Assembly: GCF_009882935.1 (NCBI RefSeq)
Contig: NZ_WTVA01000002.1
Location: 62,001 to 126,000, forward strand
Reading direction: 5' to 3'
DNA length: 64,000 bases
Source: Sneathiella chungangensis
Lineage (GTDB): Bacteria > Pseudomonadota > Alphaproteobacteria > Sneathiellales > Sneathiellaceae
Shown here piece after piece: positions 26,689 through 35,483 of this stretch; within the stretch, counting starts at the first letter, position 1; each line of letters opens with the position of its first letter. The notes below the pieces were generated by a model, which saw only the letters and a list, made by a program, of their open reading frames with translations, did no database searches and was not told where the DNA came from. A program made the translations under genes and the position numbers.

Positions 26689-27036
26689 TTGTCCAACCTG
26701 CCGGCGTCGCAAAGCCGGTAACCTCCTATGCAGTGAGCCGCTAGACGTGGCTGGCGGGGTCGTGGAAAAGGTCGCCGTCTTCCCGACGCTGAACATTTCT
26801 TAAACAAATTCCATAGAATGTTGTGCTGTCGACTTACCGTGTTGACCGGAAAGGTTTGCTCGGACATTCGGCGTCGAATTGGTCGATCGTCTGGTTAGGT
26901 TCTACACTATTTTTTGGCGCGACAGTCGGGTTCATCTCGCTCAAAGTATTTCCATTGTCAATCACAGCGGTTGACAGAAAGTTGTCAACATCGCAGCATC
27001 ACCGAGGTTCAACTTTTAATAATAAGGAATAACAAT
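26689..27036 (+). promoter_or_regulatory. Intergenic region upstream of the acyl-CoA dehydrogenase operon
   Basis: This 348-base stretch between the universal stress gene and the acyl-CoA dehydrogenase holds no credible gene. It contains the strong inverted repeat at 26970-26989 and an AAGGA ribosome-binding site at about 27024. A weak CCGGC/GCCGG pairing near 26700 might end the previous transcript. Confidence 0.4.
26970..26989. promoter_or_regulatory. 20-bp operator-like inverted repeat
   Basis: GTTGACA-GAAAGT-TGTCAAC is a perfect 7-6-7 dyad, 47 bases before the acyl-CoA dehydrogenase start. Size and symmetry fit a TetR-type dimer site. The left arm also contains TTGACA, a consensus -35 element, so binding here should block transcription. 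Confidence 0.5.
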
Positions 27037-28284
27037 ATGTCAGGAACCGACCAGGAGTTGTTTAATCTGGCAATGTCGGAAGAGGCACGCCCCCTTCTTG
27101 ACGCCGTGAAAAAGCATATCAAGGTAAATGTTGCGCCGATCACCGAGGAATTTTACGCCCTCAATGAAGAAAAGGAAGATCGCTGGAGCTGGCATCCGCG
27201 ACAGCTTGAACTTCTAGACGGGGCGAAAGCGAAGGCAAAGGAATCGGGATTGTGGAATTTCTTCCTGCCTGACGCGGAAACCGGTGAAGGCCTGAACAAT
27301 CTCGACTATGCCTATATTGCCGCGGAACTTGGTAAATGCAGTCTGGCTTCCGAGACCCTCAACTGCAGCGCGCCGGACACCGGCAATATGGAGGTGTTGG
27401 AACGGGTCGGGACTCCTGAACAAAAGGAAAAATGGTTGAAACCGTTGCTGAACGGGGAAATTCGATCGGCTTACGCGATGACGGAACCGGGCGAAGCGTC
27501 GTCGGATGCGAAAAATATCAGCACCACCGCCTATCTCGAAAATGGCGAATGGGTTATCAACGGCGAAAAATACTATATTTCAGGCGCCGGGGATCCCCGC
27601 TGTAAAATCATGATCACCATGGTCAAGACAAGCCCGGACGCGCCGCCCTCAAAGCAGCAGTCGCAGATCCTTGTACCGATCGACACTCCCGGCGTGAAAA
27701 TCCTCGAAGGGATGCAGGTCTTCGGTGAGGATCACGCGCCGCGCGGCCATATGCATATCAAATTCGATAACGTACGCGTGCCGGAGGAAAATATGCTTCT
27801 GGGCGAAGGTCGCGGCTTCGAAATTTCGCAGGTGAGGCTGGGACCGGGACGTATTCATCATTGCATGCGCTCCCTCGGGCAGGCGGAACTGGCGCTGGAA
27901 CTGATGGTTCAGAGAGCCGGTAGTCGCGAGGCTTTTGGCAAGACGATATTGAAGCTTGGCAAAAATCTCGAAGTCATTTCCCGGGCGCGCATCGAAATGA
28001 ACGCCATGCGCCTGATGGTCCTTCAGGCCGCGAAAGCCATGGATGTTCTCGGCAACAGGGAGGCGCGCGTCTATGTGAGCGCGGTCAAGGCGATGGTGCC
28101 GGAAAAAGTCTGCCAGATTATCGATCAGGCAATCCAGATGCATGGCGCAACCGGCATTTCGCAATGGTCGCCGCTTGCCAGCATGTATACGCATCAGCGG
28201 CACCTCCGCTTTGCCGACGGACCCGATGAAGTCCATCACATGGTCGTTGGCCGTGCCGAGGCGCAAAAGCATGGTGTCTGGTAA
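27037..28284 (+). CDS. Acyl-CoA dehydrogenase
   Basis: This 415-residue flavoenzyme introduces a double bond into an acyl-CoA. Visible are YAMTEPGEASSDAKNISTTA (FAD/substrate segment, about 140), NGEKYYISGAGDPRCKIMI, the GRGFEISQVRLGPGRIHHCMR region before the C-terminal helical domain, and QMHGATGISQWSPLASMYTHQRHLRFADGPDEVH near the end. ATG at 27037 is chosen for its ribosome-binding site and family length. It resembles the ACAD10/11-like or long-chain group (with DGPDEVH). The following hydrolase gene overlaps its end. Confidence 0.92.
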   Translation: MSGTDQELFNLAMSEEARPLLDAVKKHIKVNVAPITEEFYALNEEKEDRWSWHPRQLELLDGAKAKAKESGLWNFFLPDAETGEGLNNLDYAYIAAELGKCSLASETLNCSAPDTGNMEVLERVGTPEQKEKWLKPLLNGEIRSAYAMTEPGEASSDAKNISTTAYLENGEWVINGEKYYISGAGDPRCKIMITMVKTSPDAPPSKQQSQILVPIDTPGVKILEGMQVFGEDHAPRGHMHIKFDNVRVPEENMLLGEGRGFEISQVRLGPGRIHHCMRSLGQAELALELMVQRAGSREAFGKTILKLGKNLEVISRARIEMNAMRLMVLQAAKAMDVLGNREARVYVSAVKAMVPEKVCQIIDQAIQMHGATGISQWSPLASMYTHQRHLRFADGPDEVHHMVVGRAEAQKHGVW

Positions 28285-29278
28285 AGGCGCATTGGAAGCG
28301 CAGGGGATCATGAAGGATCTGATTGTCGAAGAATTCATGGTCCCCTCCGGCGAATCCGGGCTTCGCATATACCTTCGGAACAAGCGTCACCAGGATACGG
28401 AAGTGGGTAATCCTGCCCGGACGTTGCTGTTCGTACATGGTGCGACATATCCGTCATCGGTGACGTTCGATTTTTCCGCCAGCGGATATTCCTGGATGGA
28501 TACGCTGGCGCACGCTGGTTTCGACTGCTGGCTGATGGATATCCGGGGATATGGGCGTTCCGACCGCCCGGCGGAGATGGAGCAAAAGCCCGAAGCGAAC
28601 GGACCCATCGTGCATACGGACGTTGCTGTTGCCGATCTGGCTGCAATGATGGAGTTTGTCCTGAAGAAACGCGCGTTGGCGAAATTGCAATTGCTGGGAT
28701 ATTCCTGGGGCACGCTGATCACCGGCGCCTATACGGCCAAAAACAATGACAAGGTCGAACGGTTGGCATTATTTGGGACGAGTATGCTGAATTCCGGCGC
28801 GTCACTGATTGGAAGTGAGCGGCCGACGATGGCCTATCGCTATGTTGACGCCCAATCGGTCAGGGCCCGATGGCAGCATGGCCTCGATCCGGCGGAAATT
28901 CAGGATATCATTGAACCGGACTGGCAAAGAAAGTGGCTGGAAGAGGCCATCGCCAGCGATCCCAAATCAGGTGAGCACGACCCGCCCATGCTGCGTGCGC
29001 CGACGGGCGTGGTAGATGACAAGGTGTGCCGCTGGTCTCAGGGTATTTTCCAGTATGATCCCGCTGACATAACGGTGCCGACACTGGTCATCGTCGGGGA
29101 AAGAGATATCGAGACGACGCCCGAAGGGGCTTTGTCAGCTTATCACAAACTCACCAACACGCCGCATCGTCGATATGTGATCATCGGCAAGACAACTCAC
29201 TCGGCGCTGCTGGAACGGCGTCGTGATCAGCTTTTCAGGGCAACCCGATCCTTTCTTGAAGAGGAGTTTGAAGATTAG
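28271..29278 (+). CDS. Alpha/beta hydrolase
   Basis: This 335-residue hydrolase has the oxyanion segment LLFVHGATYPSS, the DIRGYGRSDRP loop, the nucleophile elbow GYSWG (Ser), a VIVGERDIETTPEG segment with the likely catalytic Asp, and a C-terminal GKTTHSALLERR with the His. The ATG at 28271 overlaps the acyl-CoA dehydrogenase by 14 bases; the ATG at 28310 with AGGGG just before it is an alternative start. It probably cleaves an ester, lactone or thioester in the same pathway as the dehydrogenase. Confidence 0.85.
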   Translation: MVSGKGALEAQGIMKDLIVEEFMVPSGESGLRIYLRNKRHQDTEVGNPARTLLFVHGATYPSSVTFDFSASGYSWMDTLAHAGFDCWLMDIRGYGRSDRPAEMEQKPEANGPIVHTDVAVADLAAMMEFVLKKRALAKLQLLGYSWGTLITGAYTAKNNDKVERLALFGTSMLNSGASLIGSERPTMAYRYVDAQSVRARWQHGLDPAEIQDIIEPDWQRKWLEEAIASDPKSGEHDPPMLRAPTGVVDDKVCRWSQGIFQYDPADITVPTLVIVGERDIETTPEGALSAYHKLTNTPHRRYVIIGKTTHSALLERRRDQLFRATRSFLEEEFED

Positions 29279-29393
29279 GCGGTATTCCACTGGCGACGGT
29301 GCCTTCTATTGTAAAAAGGATCGCTTTCGCTAAACTTCCACAGGCAAATTTTCCGCGCGCATTCAAGGCGCTTCCAGAATAAGAGAAAATAAT

Positions 29394-30101
29394 ATGGATT
29401 TTGATACAGTTGTGCGTGGCAGGCGCTCCATCCGTGGCTATAAACCGGACCCAATTCCGAAAGAGGTTCTTAAGGAAATTATAGAAATCGCCACCCGTGC
29501 GCCGTCATCGATGAATACCCAGCCCTGGCATCTGCATGTGATCAGCGGCGAACCGCTGGACCGCATCCGGGCGGGCAACACGGAGCGTAACCTGGCCGGT
29601 GTTCCGCCGTCGCGGGAGTTCCGGGTCGAGGGTAAATATGAAGGAGTGCATCGCGATCGTCAGGTGAAAGTCGCCGTCCAGCTATTCGAAGCCATGGGCA
29701 TCGCGCGTCATGATGCCGAACGGCGACAGGAATGGGTCTTGCGTGGGTTTCGCCAGTTCGACGCGCCCGTTTCCGTCATCATTGCCTATGACAGGGAGCT
29801 GCAGGGCGATATCCGCCATTTCGACCTTGGCGCCATCACCTACGGACTGGTTCTCGCCGCCTGGAGCCGTGGGATCGGCGCCGTCATCAACAGTCAGGGC
29901 ATCATGCAGTCCCCTGTCGTGCGCGAGCACGCAGGAATTCCCGAAAATCACGTAATCCAAACCGCAGTTGCCATGGGCTATCCGGACGATGATTTTCCGG
30001 CGAATGCTGTTGTCTCGACACGCAGGCCGGTTGATGAAGTAGCGACCTTCATCGGTTTTGAGGACGAGGAAACCCTCCGCCGGGCGGGCGCCGGAGATTA
30101 A
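29394..30101 (+). CDS. Nitroreductase family FMN oxidoreductase
   Basis: This 235-residue protein opens with VVRGRRSIRGYKPDPIPKEVLKEIIEIATRAPSSMNTQPWHLHVI, the classic FMN-binding start of nitroreductases. The FDLGAITYGLVLAAWSRGIGAV region and VQTAVAMGYPDDD-like ending complete the fold. Family members reduce nitro groups, quinones, enones or flavins with NAD(P)H as homodimers. It follows the hydrolase after 115 bases and may be in the same transcript. Confidence 0.9.
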   Translation: MDFDTVVRGRRSIRGYKPDPIPKEVLKEIIEIATRAPSSMNTQPWHLHVISGEPLDRIRAGNTERNLAGVPPSREFRVEGKYEGVHRDRQVKVAVQLFEAMGIARHDAERRQEWVLRGFRQFDAPVSVIIAYDRELQGDIRHFDLGAITYGLVLAAWSRGIGAVINSQGIMQSPVVREHAGIPENHVIQTAVAMGYPDDDFPANAVVSTRRPVDEVATFIGFEDEETLRRAGAGD

Positions 30102-30229
30102 CTACCCCGTCGGAAAAGAGGGGATTCCAGCCTGATTATATGCTACTATTTCGCTCTCCATAAAACGTTGACGGTGTCGATTTTCCATATTTCATCGTCA
30201 GCCAGAAAAAACGACTGGGGGCGAAATCG

Positions 30230-31876
30230 ATGACAGAATTTGATTTAGGCTCGTACTCCCGAGACATTACCGTAGCGTCACCAGTAGCAAAAAAAGAGTT
30301 CGATCAGGGGCTGATATGGCTCTACGGATATAATCACGAAGCTGCCGTGGAATGTTTCGAAAGGGCGATCGAGGCGGATCCGAATTGCGGTTTGGCGCAT
30401 TGGGGCGTCGCCTATGGGGTCGGCCCGAACTATAACAAACCATGGGAATTCTTTAACCCCGAAGAACGTGTCGCCGCCCTTAAGCGCGCGCATGAAGCCA
30501 TTTCCTGCGCGCGGAACCTTCGGGACAGTCTGCGCCCTGTCGAGGTGGCGCTTATCGACGCGATTGGCGACCGGTTTCCGGACGATCCGGAAATCGAGGA
30601 CTATGCCCCCTGGAATGACGCGTTTTCCGACGCGATGCGCAAAGTCCATGCCGAGCATAACCACGATCTCGACGTAGTCTGCCTGTTTGCCGAGGCGTTG
30701 ATGAACCGGACGCCCTGGCTTCTGTGGGATCTCGCCACCGGGGAGCCGCGGGAGGGTGCCTCAACCCGTGAAGCTCAGGCCGCGCTTGAGGCCGCCTTCG
30801 ATGGCCTGCCGGGGGCCTGGGATCACCCTGGGCTGTTGCATATGTATATCCACCTGATGGAGATGTCGCCGACGCCTGAAAAAGCGCTTCGCCATGGTGA
30901 CAGGTTGGTCGACCTGGTCCCAGACAGCGGGCATCTGGTGCATATGGCGACGCATATCGACGTCCTTTGCGGTGACTATCAGAATGTGGTCTGGCGCAAC
31001 CGGCGGGCTGCGGAGATCGACAGGAAATATGAAAATGTGGCAGGTGCGCAGAATTTCTACACGCTCTATCGTATCCATAATGTCCATTTCGAGGCTTATG
31101 GCGCAATGTTCCTCGGCCAGCCCGACAAGGCGCTTGCGGCATCAGAGGAGTTAATGCGGATGTTGCCGGAGTCGGTTGTCCGCTTCATGCCGGAGTTTTT
31201 CGAGGCCTTCTATGGCAAGAAAATTCATGTGATGGTGAGGTTCGGCCAGTGGAAGGAAATTCTGGAAGAACCATTCCCTGACGATCAGGAACTCTACAGC
31301 TACACGACGGCCGCCATGCGGCAGGCACGCGCGATTGCTTTCGCCAATCTTGGACGGCTGGCGGAGGCCGAAGAGGAGCGAAAACTCGCCCTCAAGGCTT
31401 TCGATGTTGTTCAGGAGGGAAGGATGGTCTTCAACAACACTAGTCAGGATGTGCTGAAGGTCGGAGAGGCGATGATGGATGGCGAAATTGCCTTTAAATC
31501 GGGGCGGACGGAAGAAGGGCTCGATCACCTGAGGCGGTCGGTCGAACTGGACGATAATCTTCTTTACGATGAGCCCTGGGGATGGATGCAGCCGACCCGG
31601 CATGCTCTCGGTGCGCTGCTGATGGAAGATGGCCGGTTCGAGGAAGCCGAAGCCGTCTACCGGGCGGATCTCGGGCTTGATGACACCCTTGCGCGCGCCT
31701 GTCAGCATCCGCGCAATGTCTGGAGTTTGCATGGCCTTCACGAATGCCTGAACCGGCGGGGTGAGTTAACGGAAGCGACGCATATCAGGCGATTGCTGGA
31801 TCAGGCAGTCGCCCGGGCAACTGTTCCGATCCATGCCTCCTGCTATTGCCGGAAAAGGGCGAAAGCTGCCGCCTGA
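30230..31876 (+). CDS. Tetratricopeptide-repeat protein
   Basis: This 548-residue soluble protein has a TPR-like N-terminus (KKEFDQGLIWLYGYNHEAAVECFERAIEADPNCGLAHWGVAYGVGPNYN) and further helical repeats (AIAFANLGRLAEAEEERKLALKAF near 380; FEEAEAVYRADLGLDD near 480). Two His-rich segments, HPGLLHMYIHLMEMSP (about 200) and GHLVHMATHIDVLCGDY (about 235), look like a conserved metal- or haem-like binding site, and the C-terminus has CYCRKR. No signal peptide. Function not recognised; related proteins are annotated only as TPR proteins. A 128-base gap separates it from the nitroreductase. Confidence 0.8.
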   Translation: MTEFDLGSYSRDITVASPVAKKEFDQGLIWLYGYNHEAAVECFERAIEADPNCGLAHWGVAYGVGPNYNKPWEFFNPEERVAALKRAHEAISCARNLRDSLRPVEVALIDAIGDRFPDDPEIEDYAPWNDAFSDAMRKVHAEHNHDLDVVCLFAEALMNRTPWLLWDLATGEPREGASTREAQAALEAAFDGLPGAWDHPGLLHMYIHLMEMSPTPEKALRHGDRLVDLVPDSGHLVHMATHIDVLCGDYQNVVWRNRRAAEIDRKYENVAGAQNFYTLYRIHNVHFEAYGAMFLGQPDKALAASEELMRMLPESVVRFMPEFFEAFYGKKIHVMVRFGQWKEILEEPFPDDQELYSYTTAAMRQARAIAFANLGRLAEAEEERKLALKAFDVVQEGRMVFNNTSQDVLKVGEAMMDGEIAFKSGRTEEGLDHLRRSVELDDNLLYDEPWGWMQPTRHALGALLMEDGRFEEAEAVYRADLGLDDTLARACQHPRNVWSLHGLHECLNRRGELTEATHIRRLLDQAVARATVPIHASCYCRKRAKAAA

Positions 31877-32198
31877 TTTCATTGCTGCGTCTGGTTTTGG
31901 ACCACTGGAAAGATGATTTGAAAGTTTGGCGGGTTCGCGAAGGTGCCGACGTCGCGAGCTCGTCGCCGATTCAGGATGATTTGCAAAAAAAAGCCGCTGC
32001 CGCGCTTGGTTAAAAATTTGTTAAGATTCAGATGGTTAGATATTTTTATCACATCGTAAATTAGCTTTTTTTGTTATTGTAAAAAAAACTCTTGACGATT
32101 TCGCGGATCGGAATATTTATGCGAATGTTCGGGAGTGTGGCGACAGAATCGACGATTGTCGCGCGACGGCCCCTCCTGACGCAGAGAACCATCATACG
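31877..32198 (+). promoter_or_regulatory. Intergenic region with a likely kamA promoter
   Basis: These 322 bases hold no gene and become strongly A+T-rich towards kamA. TTGACG at 32092-32097 and TATTTA at 32114-32119 are spaced by 16 bases, a plausible sigma-70 promoter 80 bases before the kamA ATG. This would be the promoter of the four-gene beta-lysine-type operon. Confidence 0.45.
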
Positions 32199-33509
32199 AT
32201 GAACTCACCAGTAGCTGGCCAAGCGGCAATGGAGGCCGCCAAGCCTCCCAGTCGACGCTTCCTTCAAAGCGAAGATTTTAAACCACTTCCTCACATCATT
32301 GCAGATAACACCGCACATGCGGACCCGTCTGCATTTCCCATATCGGAGCGCTCCCGTGCCTTCAAGGACCAGTTTTTTCCCGCCGCAAGCGACGCGGAAT
32401 GGCTCGATTGGCGGTGGCAGCTCAGAAACCGGATCAGGTCCCTTGCGGGTCTTGAACGGATCTTCAATTTGACCGCCGACGAGCGCGATGCGGTATCGCG
32501 TCATACGGGGTCGTTGCCCATGGGCATTACCCCCTATTATGCGAGTTTGATGAGCCTCGATAACCCCTCAGAGGGTCTTCGCCGTACGCATATTCCGGTG
32601 GGTAATGAATTCATCAAGATGCCAGGCGAAGCCGACGATCCGCTCGGCGAGGACCATGATGCGGCGGTGCCGGGTCTTGTTCATCGCTACCCGGACCGGG
32701 TGCTGTTTCTCGCAACCGGCTTCTGCTCCACCTATTGCCGCTATTGCACGAGATCGCGCATGGTCGGCGAGGCGGGCGGCGAGTATGAATTCTCGAAGTC
32801 CCAGTGGGAGAAGGCATTCGATTATATCGCGGCGCATCCGGAAATCCGCGACGTGCTGATCTCGGGCGGCGATCCGCTGACCTTGTCGGATGACCGGCTT
32901 GACTATCTGCTGACGCGCCTCCGGGCGATCGAGCATGTGGAATTCATCCGCATCGGCTCGAAAATACCGGTTGTGATGCCGATGCGGATCACCAAGTCGC
33001 TGACGGATATGCTGAAAAAGCACCATCCGCTGTGGATGAGCATTCATTTCACCCATCCGGATGAACTGACGCCCGAAGTAACCGAGTCGACAGCGCGGCT
33101 TGCCGACGCGGGTATTCCGCTCGGCAGCCAGACGGTGCTCTTGAAGGGGATCAATGACGATCTCTCCATCATCAAGCCGTTGATGCATGGCCTGCTGAAA
33201 CGCCGGGTGAAACCCTATTACCTCTACCAATGTGACCCGATCACCGGTTCTTCGCATTTCCGGACGCCAGTGGCGAAAGGCCTCGAAATCATCGAGGGTT
33301 TGCGCGGCCACACGACGGGCTACGCGATCCCGACCTTTGTGATCGATGCTCCGGGTGGTGGCGGCAAGATCCCGTTGCTTCCTGATTATGTGGTCGGCCG
33401 CGACGGAGAGGATCTCATCCTTCGTAACTTCGAAGGCGGAACCTATCGCTATCACGATCCGGACGGCGTGATCGGGACGGAACCCTGTCATCAGCAGGCC
33501 GCGCAATGA
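32199..33509 (+). CDS. kamA: Lysine 2,3-aminomutase (radical SAM)
   Basis: This 436-residue enzyme converts L-lysine to L-beta-lysine using a [4Fe-4S] cluster, SAM and PLP. The radical-SAM cysteines are C176, C180 and C183 (FCSTYCRYCTR). The PLP Lys is K390 in DAPGGGGKIPL, and the two substrate-binding Asp of the Clostridium enzyme are matched by D346 (YQCDP) and D383. The C-terminal region is complete, with LRNFEGGTYRYHDP. Having both lysine-binding Asp favours true lysine mutase activity, although EpmB-type enzymes (beta-lysylation of EF-P) are related. No epmA or efp gene is nearby. It overlaps the next gene by 4 bases. Confidence 0.88.
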   Translation: MNSPVAGQAAMEAAKPPSRRFLQSEDFKPLPHIIADNTAHADPSAFPISERSRAFKDQFFPAASDAEWLDWRWQLRNRIRSLAGLERIFNLTADERDAVSRHTGSLPMGITPYYASLMSLDNPSEGLRRTHIPVGNEFIKMPGEADDPLGEDHDAAVPGLVHRYPDRVLFLATGFCSTYCRYCTRSRMVGEAGGEYEFSKSQWEKAFDYIAAHPEIRDVLISGGDPLTLSDDRLDYLLTRLRAIEHVEFIRIGSKIPVVMPMRITKSLTDMLKKHHPLWMSIHFTHPDELTPEVTESTARLADAGIPLGSQTVLLKGINDDLSIIKPLMHGLLKRRVKPYYLYQCDPITGSSHFRTPVAKGLEIIEGLRGHTTGYAIPTFVIDAPGGGGKIPLLPDYVVGRDGEDLILRNFEGGTYRYHDPDGVIGTEPCHQQAAQ

Positions 33510-34510
33510 AGCTCGGCCTCGTCTATGACCTGCGCGATGACTATCTCGCCCTCGGGTTTTCGGAGGAAGAGACGGCGGAATTCGATTCCCGCGCCACCAT
33601 CGACGCGCTTGATGGCGCCCTTGGCCGACTTGGATGGGACGTCCATCGGGTTGGGCGTGGGCAGGAGCTTGCGCGTTGGTTGGTGGGCGGGGAGCGGTTC
33701 GATCTTGTCTTCTCCATTGCCGAGGGCCTGCATGGACGCTCGCGGGAAGCCCAGGTTCCGGCGCTCTGCGAGATGTTTGACCAGCCCTACGCCTTTTCCG
33801 ATCCGCTGACCATGGCGGTGACGCTGGACAAGCCGGTGGCCAAACGCATCGTCCGCGACAGCGGCATTCCGACGGCGGATTTCGCGATTTTTGCAGAGGC
33901 CGTAAAGCCTTTGCCGGAGATCGCCTTTCCGGCGTTCCTGAAGCCGATCGCGGAAGGGACGGGCAAGGGTTGCGGCGGCCGTTCGAAGGTATCAAATAGA
34001 ACGGAGCTCAAGCGTGAGGCCGCGCGGCTGATCGAGAAATTCCATCAGCCGGTGATTGCCGAGAGCTATCTTGCGGGCCGTGAGTTCACGGTCGGCATTG
34101 TCGGCAACGGCGCAGAGGCGCGAGTGATTGCCGTGATGGAGATCGCCGTCAAACCCGATGCGGACAGCGGGATCTACAGCTACGAAATAAAGGAAAACTG
34201 GGAACCCTTCGTGACTCTGTCGATTGCGAATGACGCGGAAGCACACCTCGCCGGAGAGCGGGCGCTTGCCGCCTATCATGCGCTCGGTTGCCGGGATGCG
34301 GCGCGCGTTGATCTTAAATCGGACGGCCATGGCTCGCCGCAATTTCTTGAAGTCAACCCGATCGCCGGATTGCATCCAACCCATTCGGATTTGCCGATCC
34401 TGACGACGAAGGCGGGCTATAGTTACGACTGGCTCATTGGAGAAATTGTAACGTCGGCGCTAAGCCGCTACGCAGCAGCCACACCGGTCACAAACGTCCG
34501 GGCGGCCTGA
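33506..34510 (+). CDS. D-Ala-D-Ala ligase-like ATP-grasp protein (first)
   Basis: This 334-residue ATP-grasp ligase joins a carboxylate, activated as acyl phosphate, to an amine. Its fold matches D-alanine-D-alanine ligase: N-terminal GLVYDLRDDY, FDLVFSIAEGLHGRSREAQVPALCEMF (about residues 65-92), AFLKPIAEGTGKGCGGRS (ATP loop, about 145), PVIAESYLAGREFTVGI, and the metal-binding end FLEVNPIAGLHPTHSDLP (about 290-307). It is clustered with kamA and a second ligase rather than with cell-wall genes, so it is probably not a peptidoglycan Ddl. Likely substrates are lysine-derived or other amino acids. Confidence 0.87.
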   Translation: MKLGLVYDLRDDYLALGFSEEETAEFDSRATIDALDGALGRLGWDVHRVGRGQELARWLVGGERFDLVFSIAEGLHGRSREAQVPALCEMFDQPYAFSDPLTMAVTLDKPVAKRIVRDSGIPTADFAIFAEAVKPLPEIAFPAFLKPIAEGTGKGCGGRSKVSNRTELKREAARLIEKFHQPVIAESYLAGREFTVGIVGNGAEARVIAVMEIAVKPDADSGIYSYEIKENWEPFVTLSIANDAEAHLAGERALAAYHALGCRDAARVDLKSDGHGSPQFLEVNPIAGLHPTHSDLPILTTKAGYSYDWLIGEIVTSALSRYAAATPVTNVRAA

Positions 34511-34517
34511 GACGTCA

Positions 34518-35483
34518 ATGACGGACTATATTCCGGTCCTGCACGGAGGCACCGACCTCCGCGCGGACGAGCTCGATACCATCGAAAGCGCGAAGCACAT
34601 CGCGTCGGCGCTGGAAAGGCTTGGATATCGGAGCGAGGTTATTGCGCTCGATATTGATTTCACCGTGGTCGAGACAATCGCCCAGGCGAAGTCACTTGTC
34701 GTTTTTAATCTTGTTGAGAGTATCCGTGGAGACGGTCGGCTTGGTCATCTCGCCTGCGCCTTCCTGGAGCATTTCGGACTAGCCTATACTGGGGTCGGGG
34801 AATCCGCTTTTTTCCAGAGCAATTCGAAGCGGCTCTCTAAAGCGCTACTGCGCGCCGCAAACTTGCCGACACCCCGGGAATGGACGGATGTCGCGGCGGC
34901 GGGCCAGAAAGTGATTATCAAGTCAGTTAATGAACATGCCTCATACGGAATGGACCAGAATTCGATTGTCGAGGGGTCAGAGGCTTTGAACGAGATTGCC
35001 CGCCGGGAGAAGGAGTATGGCGGTCGCTTCTTCGCCGAAGCCTATATTCCGGGGCGCGAGTTCAATATCTCGATGGTGGAGACGAAAAGGGGACCCATGG
35101 TGCTGCCGATTGCCGAAATGCGGTTTGACGGGCTGCCGGAGGGGACCTATCCGATCGTCGACTACAACGCGAAATGGAACGAGGAAAGTGATATCTATCA
35201 TCATACAAGGCGCAGTTTCGGACTTGAGGCGCAAGAGCCTGATCTTGCGTCGGAGCTTGTCCGTATCTGCAACGATTGCTGGGTTGCTGCGGACCTCTCA
35301 GGCTACGCTCGGATTGATTTTCGTGTCGATCCTGCCGGTCGTATCTACATCCTCGAATATAACGCCAATCCCTGCCTTGCGCCCAATGCCGGATTTGCGG
35401 CGGCGCTCGGCGAAGCCGACATGCGCTATGAGGATGGCATCCGGATGATAGTCGACGCGGCTCTGGCGAAGGAAGCAAACTGA
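34518..35483 (+). CDS. D-Ala-D-Ala ligase-like ATP-grasp protein (second)
   Basis: This 321-residue ATP-grasp protein is related in fold to its upstream neighbour but clearly divergent. Seen are VVFNLVESIRGDGRLGHLACAFLEHFGLAYTG (about 60-95), VIIKSVNEHASYGMDQNSIV (ATP lid, about 135), FAEAYIPGREFNISMV (about 175) and YILEYNANPCLAPNAGFAAAL at the metal site (about 285), where Asn and Glu are preserved. The central VDYNAKWNEESDIYHHT segment resembles the substrate region of Ddl proteins. The gap to the previous gene is 7 bases and it overlaps the next as TGATG. Two ligases imply a product with two amide bonds or two alternative steps. Confidence 0.87.
   Translation: MTDYIPVLHGGTDLRADELDTIESAKHIASALERLGYRSEVIALDIDFTVVETIAQAKSLVVFNLVESIRGDGRLGHLACAFLEHFGLAYTGVGESAFFQSNSKRLSKALLRAANLPTPREWTDVAAAGQKVIIKSVNEHASYGMDQNSIVEGSEALNEIARREKEYGGRFFAEAYIPGREFNISMVETKRGPMVLPIAEMRFDGLPEGTYPIVDYNAKWNEESDIYHHTRRSFGLEAQEPDLASELVRICNDCWVAADLSGYARIDFRVDPAGRIYILEYNANPCLAPNAGFAAALGEADMRYEDGIRMIVDAALAKEAN

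Noticed and set aside
32199-33509. KamA-like protein read as EpmB (EF-P beta-lysylation)
   Set aside because: Not excluded, but both lysine-contacting Asp and the C-terminal region of true KamA are present, the length is that of KamA, and there is no epmA or efp gene near. KamA in a biosynthetic operon is the better reading.
32568-33995. 475-residue open frame on the minus strand opposite kamA and the first ligase
   Set aside because: It crosses two real genes that overlap in the opposite direction, is very rich in Arg and Pro, and matches nothing. Shadow frame.
33506-34510. Cell-wall D-Ala-D-Ala ligase (ddl)
   Set aside because: Location with kamA and a second ligase, and no mur or fts genes around, argue against a peptidoglycan role despite fold similarity.
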